This document shows, piece by piece, positions 15,837 through 23,919 of a stretch of DNA of 37,293 bases (positions are counted from its first letter, which is position 1; every line of letters starts with the position of its first letter). This stretch comes from Vampirovibrionales bacterium (GTDB lineage Bacteria; Cyanobacteriota; Vampirovibrionia; Vampirovibrionales; JAGQHJ01). The DNA lies in contig JANWIO010000044.1 of NCBI GenBank assembly GCA_025449835.1, positions 1 through 37,293 of the forward strand, read 5' to 3'. The position numbers and the translations under genes are program-made. The notes beneath the pieces are model-generated. The model was not told the origin of the DNA. It did not search any database and was given only the letters and a program-made list of their open reading frames with translations.

Positions 15837-16244
15837 ATGGGAAGCATTTCAGAACTCATTCAATCCAACACCACTCCCTTGATTGAACGGATCGCTTTGT
15901 TCCCTCGCAAAGTCTCGTTGAATTTTGGACAAAATAAGCCAACCGTGGCTCAAAGCATTGAAATGCTCGAAAGACGGGAGGCACGAAAAGCACACTTCTT
16001 ACAGTGTCTGAAAAACTTTTTAATGATTCCAGTGGTGCCGTTAGTTGGGTATTTTTGCCTTGATCAGACCGGGGTAACGGCTCTGATGACGCAGCATAGT
16101 CCCATGATGCATCATATTATGGGGGAAGGCTTCGGGCACATCGGGGCGTGCTTCTCACTGCATTATGTATTTAAGTCGTTTTCTCACTTTGGCAAAGCCA
16201 TTAAAGGGACACCACTCAGCGAAACTTCGGAGCATCATTGCTAA
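15837..16244 (+). CDS. Membrane protein with His/Met/Cys-rich segment, predicted Fur/Zur target
   Basis: 135 aa; the ATG has AGGAG seven bases upstream. The N-terminus carries KVSLNFGQNKP, the Asn-Phe-Gly variant of the recurrent motif. Two hydrophobic segments are seen (FLMIPVVPLVGYFCL near 60-75 and GACFSLHYVFKSF near 103-115). Between them lies TQHSPMMHHIMGEGFGHIG, and the protein ends SEHHC, giving many potential metal ligands. The gene stands downstream of a perfect Fur-family box and is divergent from the regulator. A role in metal uptake or storage is inference; no family was recognised. Confidence 0.75.
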   Translation: MGSISELIQSNTTPLIERIALFPRKVSLNFGQNKPTVAQSIEMLERREARKAHFLQCLKNFLMIPVVPLVGYFCLDQTGVTALMTQHSPMMHHIMGEGFGHIGACFSLHYVFKSFSHFGKAIKGTPLSETSEHHC

Positions 16245-16286
16245 TCGATTTGAAATAAAGCTACAAGTCTAATTTTTAGACATGAG

Positions 16287-16308
16287 AACTTCTTTTTGAG
16301 AGGTTTTT
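16287..16308 (+). terminator. Rho-independent terminator-like hairpin
   Basis: AACTTCT pairs with AGAGGTT (one G-U) around a 5-base loop, followed by TTT; it closes the 135-aa gene. A second small hairpin, GTCTAA-TTT-TTAGAC, lies at about 16268-16282. Confidence 0.5.
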
Positions 16309-16927
16309 AATGGCTAGAATTGATCTTTGCCAAGAGTTTTTGGGTTGTTTCAGGCGAGAGTTCTCCCAAATGGCCCCAAGCGATCCGTCCAGAAGGATCA
16401 ATGAGGTACATCGTGGGAAACGCTTTTAGATGGTAGGCTTCGAGAAGGGGTGAGGAGGGATGATCTAAGATGGTGTATGAAATTTTAAATTCATTTTGAA
16501 AAGTCTTAGCCGTTGAGGGCTTTTTAGGATTATCACCAGCATTAATGGCTAAAATTTGTAGTTTGTCTGGTATTTTCTGCTGAAGCTGCTGAAGATAGGG
16601 AACGGTTCGTTGGCAGTGGGGACACCAGGACGCGAAAAATTCAATCAAGACCCATTTTTTGTGTTGAAATCGCGCAAGCTGAACCGGCTGATTCTGTAGG
16701 GACGTTAAGGTAAAATCCGGTGCTTTTACATCTTTGAGCAGAGGTGGGATGATTTCACTGCGAACGATGTTTTGTGACTTGAATGGCGATTGTGTTTCAG
16801 CAGGTGTAAGTCTTTTCTGAGGGGACTGATACAGGGTATAATAAAACGCATAGCCAAAAACACCAATGCAGTAAAGCATGGTTAAAATCACTAAGAAGCG
16901 ACGAAGTTGTGATTTTTTCATATACAT
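16307..16927 (-). CDS. TlpA/ResA-like thioredoxin-fold protein, membrane-anchored
   Basis: 206 aa. An N-terminal membrane anchor (FLVILTMLYCIGVFGYAFYYTLY, about residues 10-32) is followed by a periplasmic thioredoxin domain. Motifs: APDFTLTSLQNQPVQL (AhpC/TSA-type entry), WVLIEFFASWCPHCQRTVPYL with the CxxC pair, LAINAGD, and LKAFPTMYLIDPSGRI with the cis-Pro loop. Such proteins reduce disulfides in exported proteins or apocytochrome c, fed by CcdA, and a CcdA-type gene lies 5 kb away. ATGs at 16927 and 16921 are both possible; neither has a clear ribosome site. It is divergent from the DoxX/MauE-like gene. Confidence 0.9.
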   Translation of the reverse strand: MYMKKSQLRRFLVILTMLYCIGVFGYAFYYTLYQSPQKRLTPAETQSPFKSQNIVRSEIIPPLLKDVKAPDFTLTSLQNQPVQLARFQHKKWVLIEFFASWCPHCQRTVPYLQQLQQKIPDKLQILAINAGDNPKKPSTAKTFQNEFKISYTILDHPSSPLLEAYHLKAFPTMYLIDPSGRIAWGHLGELSPETTQKLLAKINSSH

Positions 16928-16977
16928 ACAATACTATTTTAACGGATTGGCTTTAAATCGACAGGGTGGCGTATAAA

Positions 16978-17433
16978 ATGCAATTCACATGGAAAATTTT
17001 TCCGTTGGTTTTAAGGGTCGGGCTGGGCGTCATTTTTTTCTGGAGTGGCCTTGAAAAAGTGTGGCATTTAAGTGCCTTCTACCAGGATGCGCAAAACTAT
17101 CACGTACTTTCTCCCCTCTTAACCCAGATTTATAGCGCGTCACTGCCGTGGTTTGAGATTTTAGCAGGAGGCTTATTATTACTTGGTTTGTTTAGCCGCT
17201 TTGCAACCCTTTTAATGAGTTTGTTACTGGCCAGTTTTATTATTGCGGTTTCCCTGGTGTTGATGAAAGGCGGACATGCCGATTGTGGTTGCTTTTTAGG
17301 TGGAGCTGAATCTTCCCCCATAACCGCTGGCCTTCTTTTTCGGGATATTGCCTTAATGATGGGTGTGGCTTATCTTTGCTGGGCGAACCCTAAGAGTTAC
17401 AGCTTAGATGCCTGGTTTCAAACGGAGTCTTAA
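16978..17433 (+). CDS. DoxX/MauE-like membrane protein
   Basis: 151 aa, four membrane helices. I chose the ATG at 16978, with AGGGTGG eight bases upstream; a GTG at 16966 is also in frame. RVGLGVIFFWSGLEKVWH at the N-terminus and the HADCGCFLGG motif before the last helix are typical of DoxX/MauE-type proteins. MauE is linked with disulfide chemistry during methylamine dehydrogenase maturation. Here the divergent TlpA-like partner makes a thiol-redox role plausible. It ends five bases before the convergent RND gene. Confidence 0.85.
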   Translation: MQFTWKIFPLVLRVGLGVIFFWSGLEKVWHLSAFYQDAQNYHVLSPLLTQIYSASLPWFEILAGGLLLLGLFSRFATLLMSLLLASFIIAVSLVLMKGGHADCGCFLGGAESSPITAGLLFRDIALMMGVAYLCWANPKSYSLDAWFQTES

Positions 17434-17438
17434 AGGAT

Positions 17439-20400
17439 TTATTTTTGTAAGGCTGAAACGAGTTTAAGGTAAAGCCAAGGCAACAGGGTTAATGACATAT
17501 AGGTGGAAAAGAATAAGCCTCCAATAACCGCAATGGCCAGTGGTTGTTGCAGTTCTGCCCCACTGCCCCACCCCAGGGCTAAGGGAAATAATCCCAGCAT
17601 TGTCGCCAGTGTGGTCATTAAAATGGGTTTTAACCGGATTCGCCCTGCTGCTTGAACAGCCTCTAGCAATGGAACACCTGCATCAACCTGTTCATCGGCG
17701 TAAGTCATTAAAATAATCCCATTTTTAACCACCAATCCGGTTAGTAAAATCATCCCCATAAAGGACGCTACGTTAAGGGCTGTGCGAGTGACCCATAATG
17801 TCACCATGACGCCGGATAATCCCAAGGGAATGACCGATAAAATCAGCAAGGGCTTTAAAAAGGACCGAAATTGAAACACCATCACCAGATAAACCAACCG
17901 CCCGGAAAGCAACAGTACCCAGGTAAGCTGTTGAAACGACTTTTGCTGGCTAGCAAACAGCCCGCCAATTTCGAGGCGATACCCTGCAGGGATGGAAAAA
18001 TGGGTGATAAATTTTTGAACATCCTTTTGAATACTCCCCAAGTCTCTGTTCTCGGGGGCACCTTCAATGCTGATATAGCGTTGTTGGTTTTCCCGTTGAA
18101 TTTGGCCATCGCCACTTTCTGAAACCAAGCTGGCCACCGCAGATAAGGGAACAATGGAACCATTGGCTGTAAAGAGGGGTAAATGGCCTAAATGCTCGCG
18201 ATACGAAAAGGGATAACGCAGCCGAACATTAATGTAGCGATCCCCAAGATGGTATTGTGAAACCACCGTGCCAAATAAAGCCGTTTGCACTTGATTGTTC
18301 ACATCTTCCGGGGTTAACCCCATCTGGGCCATGGCGAGGGTATTGGGGATGAGATGTGTTTCAGGGGAGCTGAGTTGTGTTCCCAGCTTAAGGTCTGCAA
18401 TTCCTGGAATATGGCTTAAGCCTGCTTTGATCTCTTTGGCAAGGTGTTCTAAAACAGTGGCATCTTGCCCAAAAACCTTTACCTCTAACGGGCTGGGTGC
18501 TCCCGCCAAATCGTTTAACTGATCCTGAAGAACTTGACTAAAACCAATATCAATACCGGGTAATACCGTCTGCAACTGCTGTCGCTGCGCATCAATAATC
18601 TGATACACAGAACGGGAACGTTTTTCTTTGGGTTTTAACAAGACCAGAAAATCTCCTTTATTTTGCTCCGTGGCAAAAAAACCAAGTTCTGCTCCAGTAC
18701 GCCTTGACCAACTCAGAACTTCCGGCGTTTTTCTGAGGACACCTTCAATAATATGGGCAATTTTATTGGTGGATTGTAAGGAAGAACCGGGGGGTGCAAT
18801 ATAATCAACAACATAGCCGCCTTCATCCATCCGTGGGAAAAAACCAGTAGCAATATGTCCTGCAATAAATCCCCCACAAATTAATAGAAACACTAAGCCT
18901 AAAATCTGAGGTTTGGGGTGGATGAGAATTTTACGGAGATAGGGCAGGTAAATCCCCTCCAAAGTATAGCGAGCAGATGGTTTTTCGGTGGATGATTCAG
19001 CGTCTTTCGTAATTAAAAATTGTTGTGCCAGGATGGGAAGCACTGTTAAGGCAATGATAAGGGAAATTAAGACGGCAACGGTAAGTGTAAAGCTTAAGGC
19101 TTGGAAAAATTGTCCTGCAACACCGGATAAAAGCCCCAATGGGAGAAATACAACAACAGTGGTAATGGTTGAGCTGATAATGGGACCCACCAACTCCCCC
19201 ACGGCATGGTGAACCACGTCCATCAATGTTTTATCCTGGGCCAGATGAAGGCGATGGCGGTGAACATTTTCAATCACCACAATGGCATCATCAATCACCA
19301 GGCCAATGGCCACAGCAATCCCCCCCAATGACATCAAGTTCAAGTCCTGGCCCGTAACTTGCATAATCCAGAAGGTGCAAAGAACCGTTAATGGAATGGT
19401 TAAAGTGGCCAAAAGGGTTGTACGCCAATCTTTCAAAAAGATAAACAAAACCCCCACAATGAGAAGGACACCAAATAAGATGGCTTCTTTCACATTGTTA
19501 ACCGATGCCCGTACAAGGTCCGCTTGATCATAGACCGAGGAAATTGTTATATCTGCCGGAAGATGTTTTTTGAGTTCTTGAAGGGCTGCCCGAACCTCAT
19601 GAGATACCGTAAGCATATTGGCATCTGGCTGTTTTAAAATACTCATGCTCACACAAAGCCCCTTGGGTCCACTTACCAAACTGGTCCGCTCTAAAATCCC
19701 CTGATGAACATCTGCCAATTCCCCCAGCTTCACAGGGGTTCCGCTTACCTCAGGAATGGCGATATTATTGAATGTACCTGGGCTCTGTAATTCAGTGTCA
19801 CCAATAACAAGAGACTGTTGATGATACTGTTGAATACGCCCAACGGCTGCCAGGTGATTAGTTTTTTGAAGGGCATTGGCAATTTGTTGCGGTGTAACAA
19901 GCGCTTGGGCCAAGCGAAATGGATCCACATCCACATCCAGCTCCCGAGTATCGCCACCGGAGGGTAAAACTCTCGCAACGCCTGAAATACGCAAGAGTGT
20001 GGGTTGAATCTGATATTTGACGATATCCTGGAGGTCGACCAAGGGTAATGTTTTACTGGAAACATTGAAAACCATCACGGGGAAAGCCCCAGGTGTCAGG
20101 CGTTCGATGGTTAAATTGGTATTCGGCGGGAGCTCACTTTGAATGCTGGCAATACGACCTTGGACCCGAGCCAGGGCTTTATCCATGTCAATGCCTTCCA
20201 CAAAATCCACCGAAATTTCTACGGAACCGCGAATGGTTTTGGCACGTACCCGTTTGACATAAGGCACAATACTAACGGCTTGCTCAATAGGTCGGGTTAC
20301 CAGGGGGTCAATTTGCTTGGGGCTCATGTTGCCCACTTCTGCTACGATGACCACCCGTGGAAACGACAATGGCGGGTAAATTGAGCTGGGCATTTTGAAA

Positions 20401-20489
20401 AAGGCCTTGAGGCCCAGAATACAAATAAAGGCCACAATTAAGTAGAGAAAACGATAATGGGAAAAAAGTGCTTTGAGAAACCTATTCAT
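17439..20489 (-). CDS. RND-family efflux pump, inner-membrane subunit (HAE-like)
   Basis: 1016 aa, the usual length for an RND pump with 12 membrane helices and two large periplasmic loops. After the first helix come PSSIYPPLSFPRV and MSPKQIDPLVTRPIEQAVSIV. TM4 carries AVAIGLVIDDAIVVIENVHRH with adjacent Asp residues, as in drug/hydrophobe exporters of the HAE group; heavy-metal CzcA/CusA pumps typically have a single Asp (DGAVV). Late helices include GLVVKNGIILMTYADE with the relay Lys. Its ATG overlaps the stop of the membrane-fusion gene by four bases. It is the last gene of a TolC-like/MFP/RND operon divergent from a two-component system. Confidence 0.95.
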   Translation of the reverse strand: MNRFLKALFSHYRFLYLIVAFICILGLKAFFKMPSSIYPPLSFPRVVIVAEVGNMSPKQIDPLVTRPIEQAVSIVPYVKRVRAKTIRGSVEISVDFVEGIDMDKALARVQGRIASIQSELPPNTNLTIERLTPGAFPVMVFNVSSKTLPLVDLQDIVKYQIQPTLLRISGVARVLPSGGDTRELDVDVDPFRLAQALVTPQQIANALQKTNHLAAVGRIQQYHQQSLVIGDTELQSPGTFNNIAIPEVSGTPVKLGELADVHQGILERTSLVSGPKGLCVSMSILKQPDANMLTVSHEVRAALQELKKHLPADITISSVYDQADLVRASVNNVKEAILFGVLLIVGVLFIFLKDWRTTLLATLTIPLTVLCTFWIMQVTGQDLNLMSLGGIAVAIGLVIDDAIVVIENVHRHRLHLAQDKTLMDVVHHAVGELVGPIISSTITTVVVFLPLGLLSGVAGQFFQALSFTLTVAVLISLIIALTVLPILAQQFLITKDAESSTEKPSARYTLEGIYLPYLRKILIHPKPQILGLVFLLICGGFIAGHIATGFFPRMDEGGYVVDYIAPPGSSLQSTNKIAHIIEGVLRKTPEVLSWSRRTGAELGFFATEQNKGDFLVLLKPKEKRSRSVYQIIDAQRQQLQTVLPGIDIGFSQVLQDQLNDLAGAPSPLEVKVFGQDATVLEHLAKEIKAGLSHIPGIADLKLGTQLSSPETHLIPNTLAMAQMGLTPEDVNNQVQTALFGTVVSQYHLGDRYINVRLRYPFSYREHLGHLPLFTANGSIVPLSAVASLVSESGDGQIQRENQQRYISIEGAPENRDLGSIQKDVQKFITHFSIPAGYRLEIGGLFASQQKSFQQLTWVLLLSGRLVYLVMVFQFRSFLKPLLILSVIPLGLSGVMVTLWVTRTALNVASFMGMILLTGLVVKNGIILMTYADEQVDAGVPLLEAVQAAGRIRLKPILMTTLATMLGLFPLALGWGSGAELQQPLAIAVIGGLFFSTYMSLTLLPWLYLKLVSALQK

Positions 20490-21754
20490 CGCTGAACCTT
20501 AACCTGAACCTGGGTTCCATCTGCCAAGCCATATCCGCCGTTTACAACAACCTCTGACTGAGGATTAAGACCTGACGTTACTTCCACAAGATTATCCAGT
20601 TCTTCTCCAACGCTCACAGGCTGTTTTTTAATCACATTATTTAAAACCGTATATACATAAAAGGCATGGGCTGTTTCAGGTTCAGGGATTAAGGCTGCTT
20701 TTGGAATCACCAAGGCATGGGGATGATACCCACTGGTGATGGTGCATTGCACTAACATACCGATTTTTAACTTTTCGGCCTTGTTGGGCACTTCGATAAA
20801 TACTGGGAATCCATTGACTGTGGGATCCAGGGCAGAACCAATGTACTGAACTGTTCCGTTTAAGCCAAAATGGGAGCCTTCAGGGCCATCGATAACCACG
20901 GGCTGACCCACCTTTACATTCCCAATTTGGTTAGCCTGAATGGAACCTTTCACTTGCACAGGGGATAAGTTGATAATACGAACCACGGGCTTCGTTGTAT
21001 CTAATATTTCGCCAATACTGGCCAAAATTTCATCAACTCTGCCTGCAATGGGGGCTTTGAGTTGGGTGTACATCAATTGTAACTGGCTTTGTTGGTAGGC
21101 TGCCCTTGCCTGATCGTACTGGCTCAAGGCAATGTTTCGATCTTCAACCCGGGGTCCCAGTTTTGCAAGTTGAAGCTGTTGTTTGGCAGTGTTTAATTGG
21201 GCCTCAGCCGTTTTAAACTGAGCCTCTGCTGCTTCGACTGCTTTTCGGGGTGCAATTTTTTCAGCATATAAATTTTGGGTTCGGGTGAGGGTGTCTTTTG
21301 CAACCTGTAAAGAAGCTTGGCTTTGTGCCACATTGTCTTGGGCTTGCTTAATCTCTTGGGGACGAGACCCATTGTGGGCCTTTTGGTAGGTCCATTGAGC
21401 TGCAGCCATGGCACCTTTGGCTTGTTGTGACTGGGCTGCTAAAATCCGGGGATCCAGCTCGGCAATCACCTGCCCCGGATCAACCCATTCGCCTTTATGA
21501 ACAAAAATATTCAGTACTTTTCCAGACACCAAGGGCATCAGTTGGACATCGTGGTTTGGGAGGGCAATAACGCTTCCCCAGACTGTTTCAGTAACTGGGA
21601 TTGTCTTTGTTTCAACTGCTTGAACCGTTACTTGGGGTAATGTAAGCTGGGTTGGCCCTGGCCGAAACCAGAAATGCACAATGACCCAGATGGCCAAAAG
21701 GACGATGATAACCGCCCCAGCTATTTTAATTTGAAATCGCCATTTTTCACCCAT
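20486..21754 (-). CDS. RND efflux membrane-fusion (periplasmic adaptor) protein
   Basis: 422 aa. An N-terminal anchor (IAGAVIIVLLAIWVIVHFW) precedes a lipoyl/barrel-sandwich half (LMPLVSGKVLNIFVHKGEWVDPGQ at about 73-96). Then comes a long helical hairpin (about 105-225, Gln/Ala-rich heptads), the second lipoyl half (LKAPIAGRVDEILASIGEIL), a beta-barrel and the membrane-proximal domain (NGGYGLADGTQVQV). It bridges the RND pump and the TolC-like channel. The start overlaps the upstream stop (TAATG) and its own stop overlaps the pump start (ATGA), so all three genes are translationally coupled. Confidence 0.94.
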   Translation of the reverse strand: MGEKWRFQIKIAGAVIIVLLAIWVIVHFWFRPGPTQLTLPQVTVQAVETKTIPVTETVWGSVIALPNHDVQLMPLVSGKVLNIFVHKGEWVDPGQVIAELDPRILAAQSQQAKGAMAAAQWTYQKAHNGSRPQEIKQAQDNVAQSQASLQVAKDTLTRTQNLYAEKIAPRKAVEAAEAQFKTAEAQLNTAKQQLQLAKLGPRVEDRNIALSQYDQARAAYQQSQLQLMYTQLKAPIAGRVDEILASIGEILDTTKPVVRIINLSPVQVKGSIQANQIGNVKVGQPVVIDGPEGSHFGLNGTVQYIGSALDPTVNGFPVFIEVPNKAEKLKIGMLVQCTITSGYHPHALVIPKAALIPEPETAHAFYVYTVLNNVIKKQPVSVGEELDNLVEVTSGLNPQSEVVVNGGYGLADGTQVQVKVQR

Positions 21755-23022
21755 TATGGTTTACCTTTATTGTTAAAAAGTATATTTAGTGCTGTTTCTA
21801 AGTTGGTTAGCGCCAGTTGATAGTTTGCTAACTTTTGTTTGGTCTGTTTTCGAATATTTAAGGTGTTTTGATGGGTTGTTAAAACATCTGTAATCCCTGT
21901 TTGCCCCATTTGATAACTCTTTTGTGAGAGTTGCTCAACCTGCCTTGCCATGGGCAAAATGGTTTTTTGGTAACGTTGCCACTGGGCTTGTTGAGATAAA
22001 ACATTTTGATAGCTGGTTTGTACTTCAGTTTTAATTTGTTGTTCCCAGGCGGCTCTTTCTGATAAAAGCCGTTGATAGGTAGCTTTTGACTTTGCAATAT
22101 TGCCTTGTTGATGATCAAAAATGGGGATATTAAAGCTGCCATTGACATAGAATCCATTGTCCCAGACAGGTGCATTGAATGCCAGGGAGTAGCCTGCGCC
22201 GATGGTTAAATCGGGAAGGATGCTCCGATGATACAGCTTAATTTTATCTTTTTCAGACTGTAAACCCACTTGGTTAATATGGAGTTCATCTCGATTTGTT
22301 AGTGCTTCCTGCTCAAGCTGAGAGAGTGGGGCCAAGTGAACTGTTTTCAGGGAAAGGCCTTGTTGAGAAGGCGGTGCTGAGAAGTTTTGCGTATTTAAAA
22401 GCTGTTTTAAAAGGATTTTAGCTTGTTTAGTATTCATTTTAGCTTGTTCAGTATCATTTTGGGCTTGTTCCAGTAGCATTTTACTCTGTAACACGTCTAA
22501 CTGAGCTACATCCCCATTTTTAAACCGCTTTTGGGCAATGTTCACCAAGGAGCGTAAAACCTGTTCATTTTCTTCCTGAAGGTTTTGTTGGGTTAAGGTG
22601 ATAATCCAGTTAATATAAGCCTGATGGACCTTCACCAATACATTATGGAGGGTCAGCTCAAAGTTATCTTCAGCGCTTTGATACTGGTCTTTGGCTACTT
22701 CAATCCGAAAATGGCGCTTACCAGGAGCCTCAAAAGTTTGCTGAAGTCCACCAATCCGGTAAGTTTGCTCAGCAATAAATCCCAGATCACTGTTAAAGCT
22801 TGGGTTAGGAATCATTTTAGCCAGTAGAATATCAGCCTTTGCCTCTCCAATTTTGGCTTTGGCTGCTTGAATATCGAGATTATTTTGAAGGGCAAGCTGA
22901 TAGGCTTGAGGCAAGGAAAGCGAATCTTGGAGCTTTGTAGTGGCAGGTTTTTCACCCTTACTGAGTGAGGGTAGGAGGATCATTAAAAGACAAATTAAAC
23001 TAATGTGGATTAACTTTTTCAT
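21754..23022 (-). CDS. TolC/CusC-like outer-membrane efflux protein
   Basis: 422 aa. A signal peptide (LIHISLICLLMILLPSLSKG) is followed by two TolC-type halves: LSLPQAYQLALQNNLDIQAAKAKIGEAKAD and, in the second half, repeated Gln/Leu-rich helices with ERAAWEQQIKTEVQTSYQNVL and QKSYQMGQTGITDVLTTHQ. This is the outer-membrane channel of the tripartite pump encoded by the next two genes. No ribosome site is obvious before the ATG. It is the promoter-proximal gene, with 228 bases separating it from the divergent response-regulator gene, where shared regulation is likely. Confidence 0.93.
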   Translation of the reverse strand: MKKLIHISLICLLMILLPSLSKGEKPATTKLQDSLSLPQAYQLALQNNLDIQAAKAKIGEAKADILLAKMIPNPSFNSDLGFIAEQTYRIGGLQQTFEAPGKRHFRIEVAKDQYQSAEDNFELTLHNVLVKVHQAYINWIITLTQQNLQEENEQVLRSLVNIAQKRFKNGDVAQLDVLQSKMLLEQAQNDTEQAKMNTKQAKILLKQLLNTQNFSAPPSQQGLSLKTVHLAPLSQLEQEALTNRDELHINQVGLQSEKDKIKLYHRSILPDLTIGAGYSLAFNAPVWDNGFYVNGSFNIPIFDHQQGNIAKSKATYQRLLSERAAWEQQIKTEVQTSYQNVLSQQAQWQRYQKTILPMARQVEQLSQKSYQMGQTGITDVLTTHQNTLNIRKQTKQKLANYQLALTNLETALNILFNNKGKP

Positions 23023-23250
23023 GATATTACGTAACTAAAAATAAAATTAAAAAGCAAGCAGGTGCATTAAAAATTTCTGAGGCCCTGTTTGTCCTGGCTC
23101 CGGATGTTTTGAAAGGAAGCTACTTAAGTGTACCAAAGTGAGCTTACGTTTAACTTACACAAATTGATTTGAATTTTTTCTGCTATCCTCAAGAGAGTAC
23201 TGAACATTTTATTACAAGTGTAAAATGCTTTAAAAGGAATTAGCAGTCGT

Positions 23251-23919
23251 ATGCGTATTTTGGTTGCTGAAGATGATTTTATTTTATCCGATGTTATTAC
23301 AAAAACATTGCGTCAGAGTGGGTATGCGGTAGATTGTTTGAACTCAGGGAATGACGTTGAATTTGCTACTTTAAAAGAGCCTTATGATTTGATGATTTTA
23401 GATTTGGGGTTGCCCCAAAAAGACGGATTAGACGTTTTAAAATCAATTCGAAACAAAGGAAACCAACTTCCAATTTTAATTTTAACGGCGAGAAATACAT
23501 TGGATGATAGAATCACTGGCTTAGACTTAGGGGCCGATGATTATATGACTAAACCCTTTGAATTACGAGAGTTAGAAGCTCGGATTAGAGCCCTTCTCCG
23601 CCGAAAGCATTTTGATAGTTTAACCATCCTAAGCTATGGTCCTTTTCGGTTTGATACGGCGAAACATCAGCTTTATTATCAGGAAGAATTAATTGAACTT
23701 TCCATGAAAGAGGTTGGTATTTTGGAATTATTATTGAGTAATATGGGTAAGGTAATGAATAAATCTGTTTTATTAGAACATCTATATGGTTGGGACAATG
23801 AAATTAGTAAAAATGCAATTGAAGTGTATATTCATCGGCTTCGTAAAAAATTAGAACCTTATGGATTTCAATTAAAAACAATAAAAGGATTGGGATATAT
23901 TATTGAGGAAATGCCATGA
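23251..23919 (+). CDS. OmpR/PhoB-family response regulator
   Basis: 222 aa. Receiver domain: acidic pocket AEDD (residues 6-9), phosphoacceptor Asp51 in LMILDLGLPQKDGLDV, Thr79 in LILTARN and Lys101 in DYMTKPFELRELEARI. C-terminal winged helix with NAIEVYIHRLRKKLEPYG and TIKGLGYIIEE. It overlaps the histidine-kinase gene by four bases (ATGA), so the pair is coupled. The divergent efflux operon is its most likely target; no clear direct-repeat binding site was found between them. Confidence 0.96.
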   Translation: MRILVAEDDFILSDVITKTLRQSGYAVDCLNSGNDVEFATLKEPYDLMILDLGLPQKDGLDVLKSIRNKGNQLPILILTARNTLDDRITGLDLGADDYMTKPFELRELEARIRALLRRKHFDSLTILSYGPFRFDTAKHQLYYQEELIELSMKEVGILELLLSNMGKVMNKSVLLEHLYGWDNEISKNAIEVYIHRLRKKLEPYGFQLKTIKGLGYIIEEMP

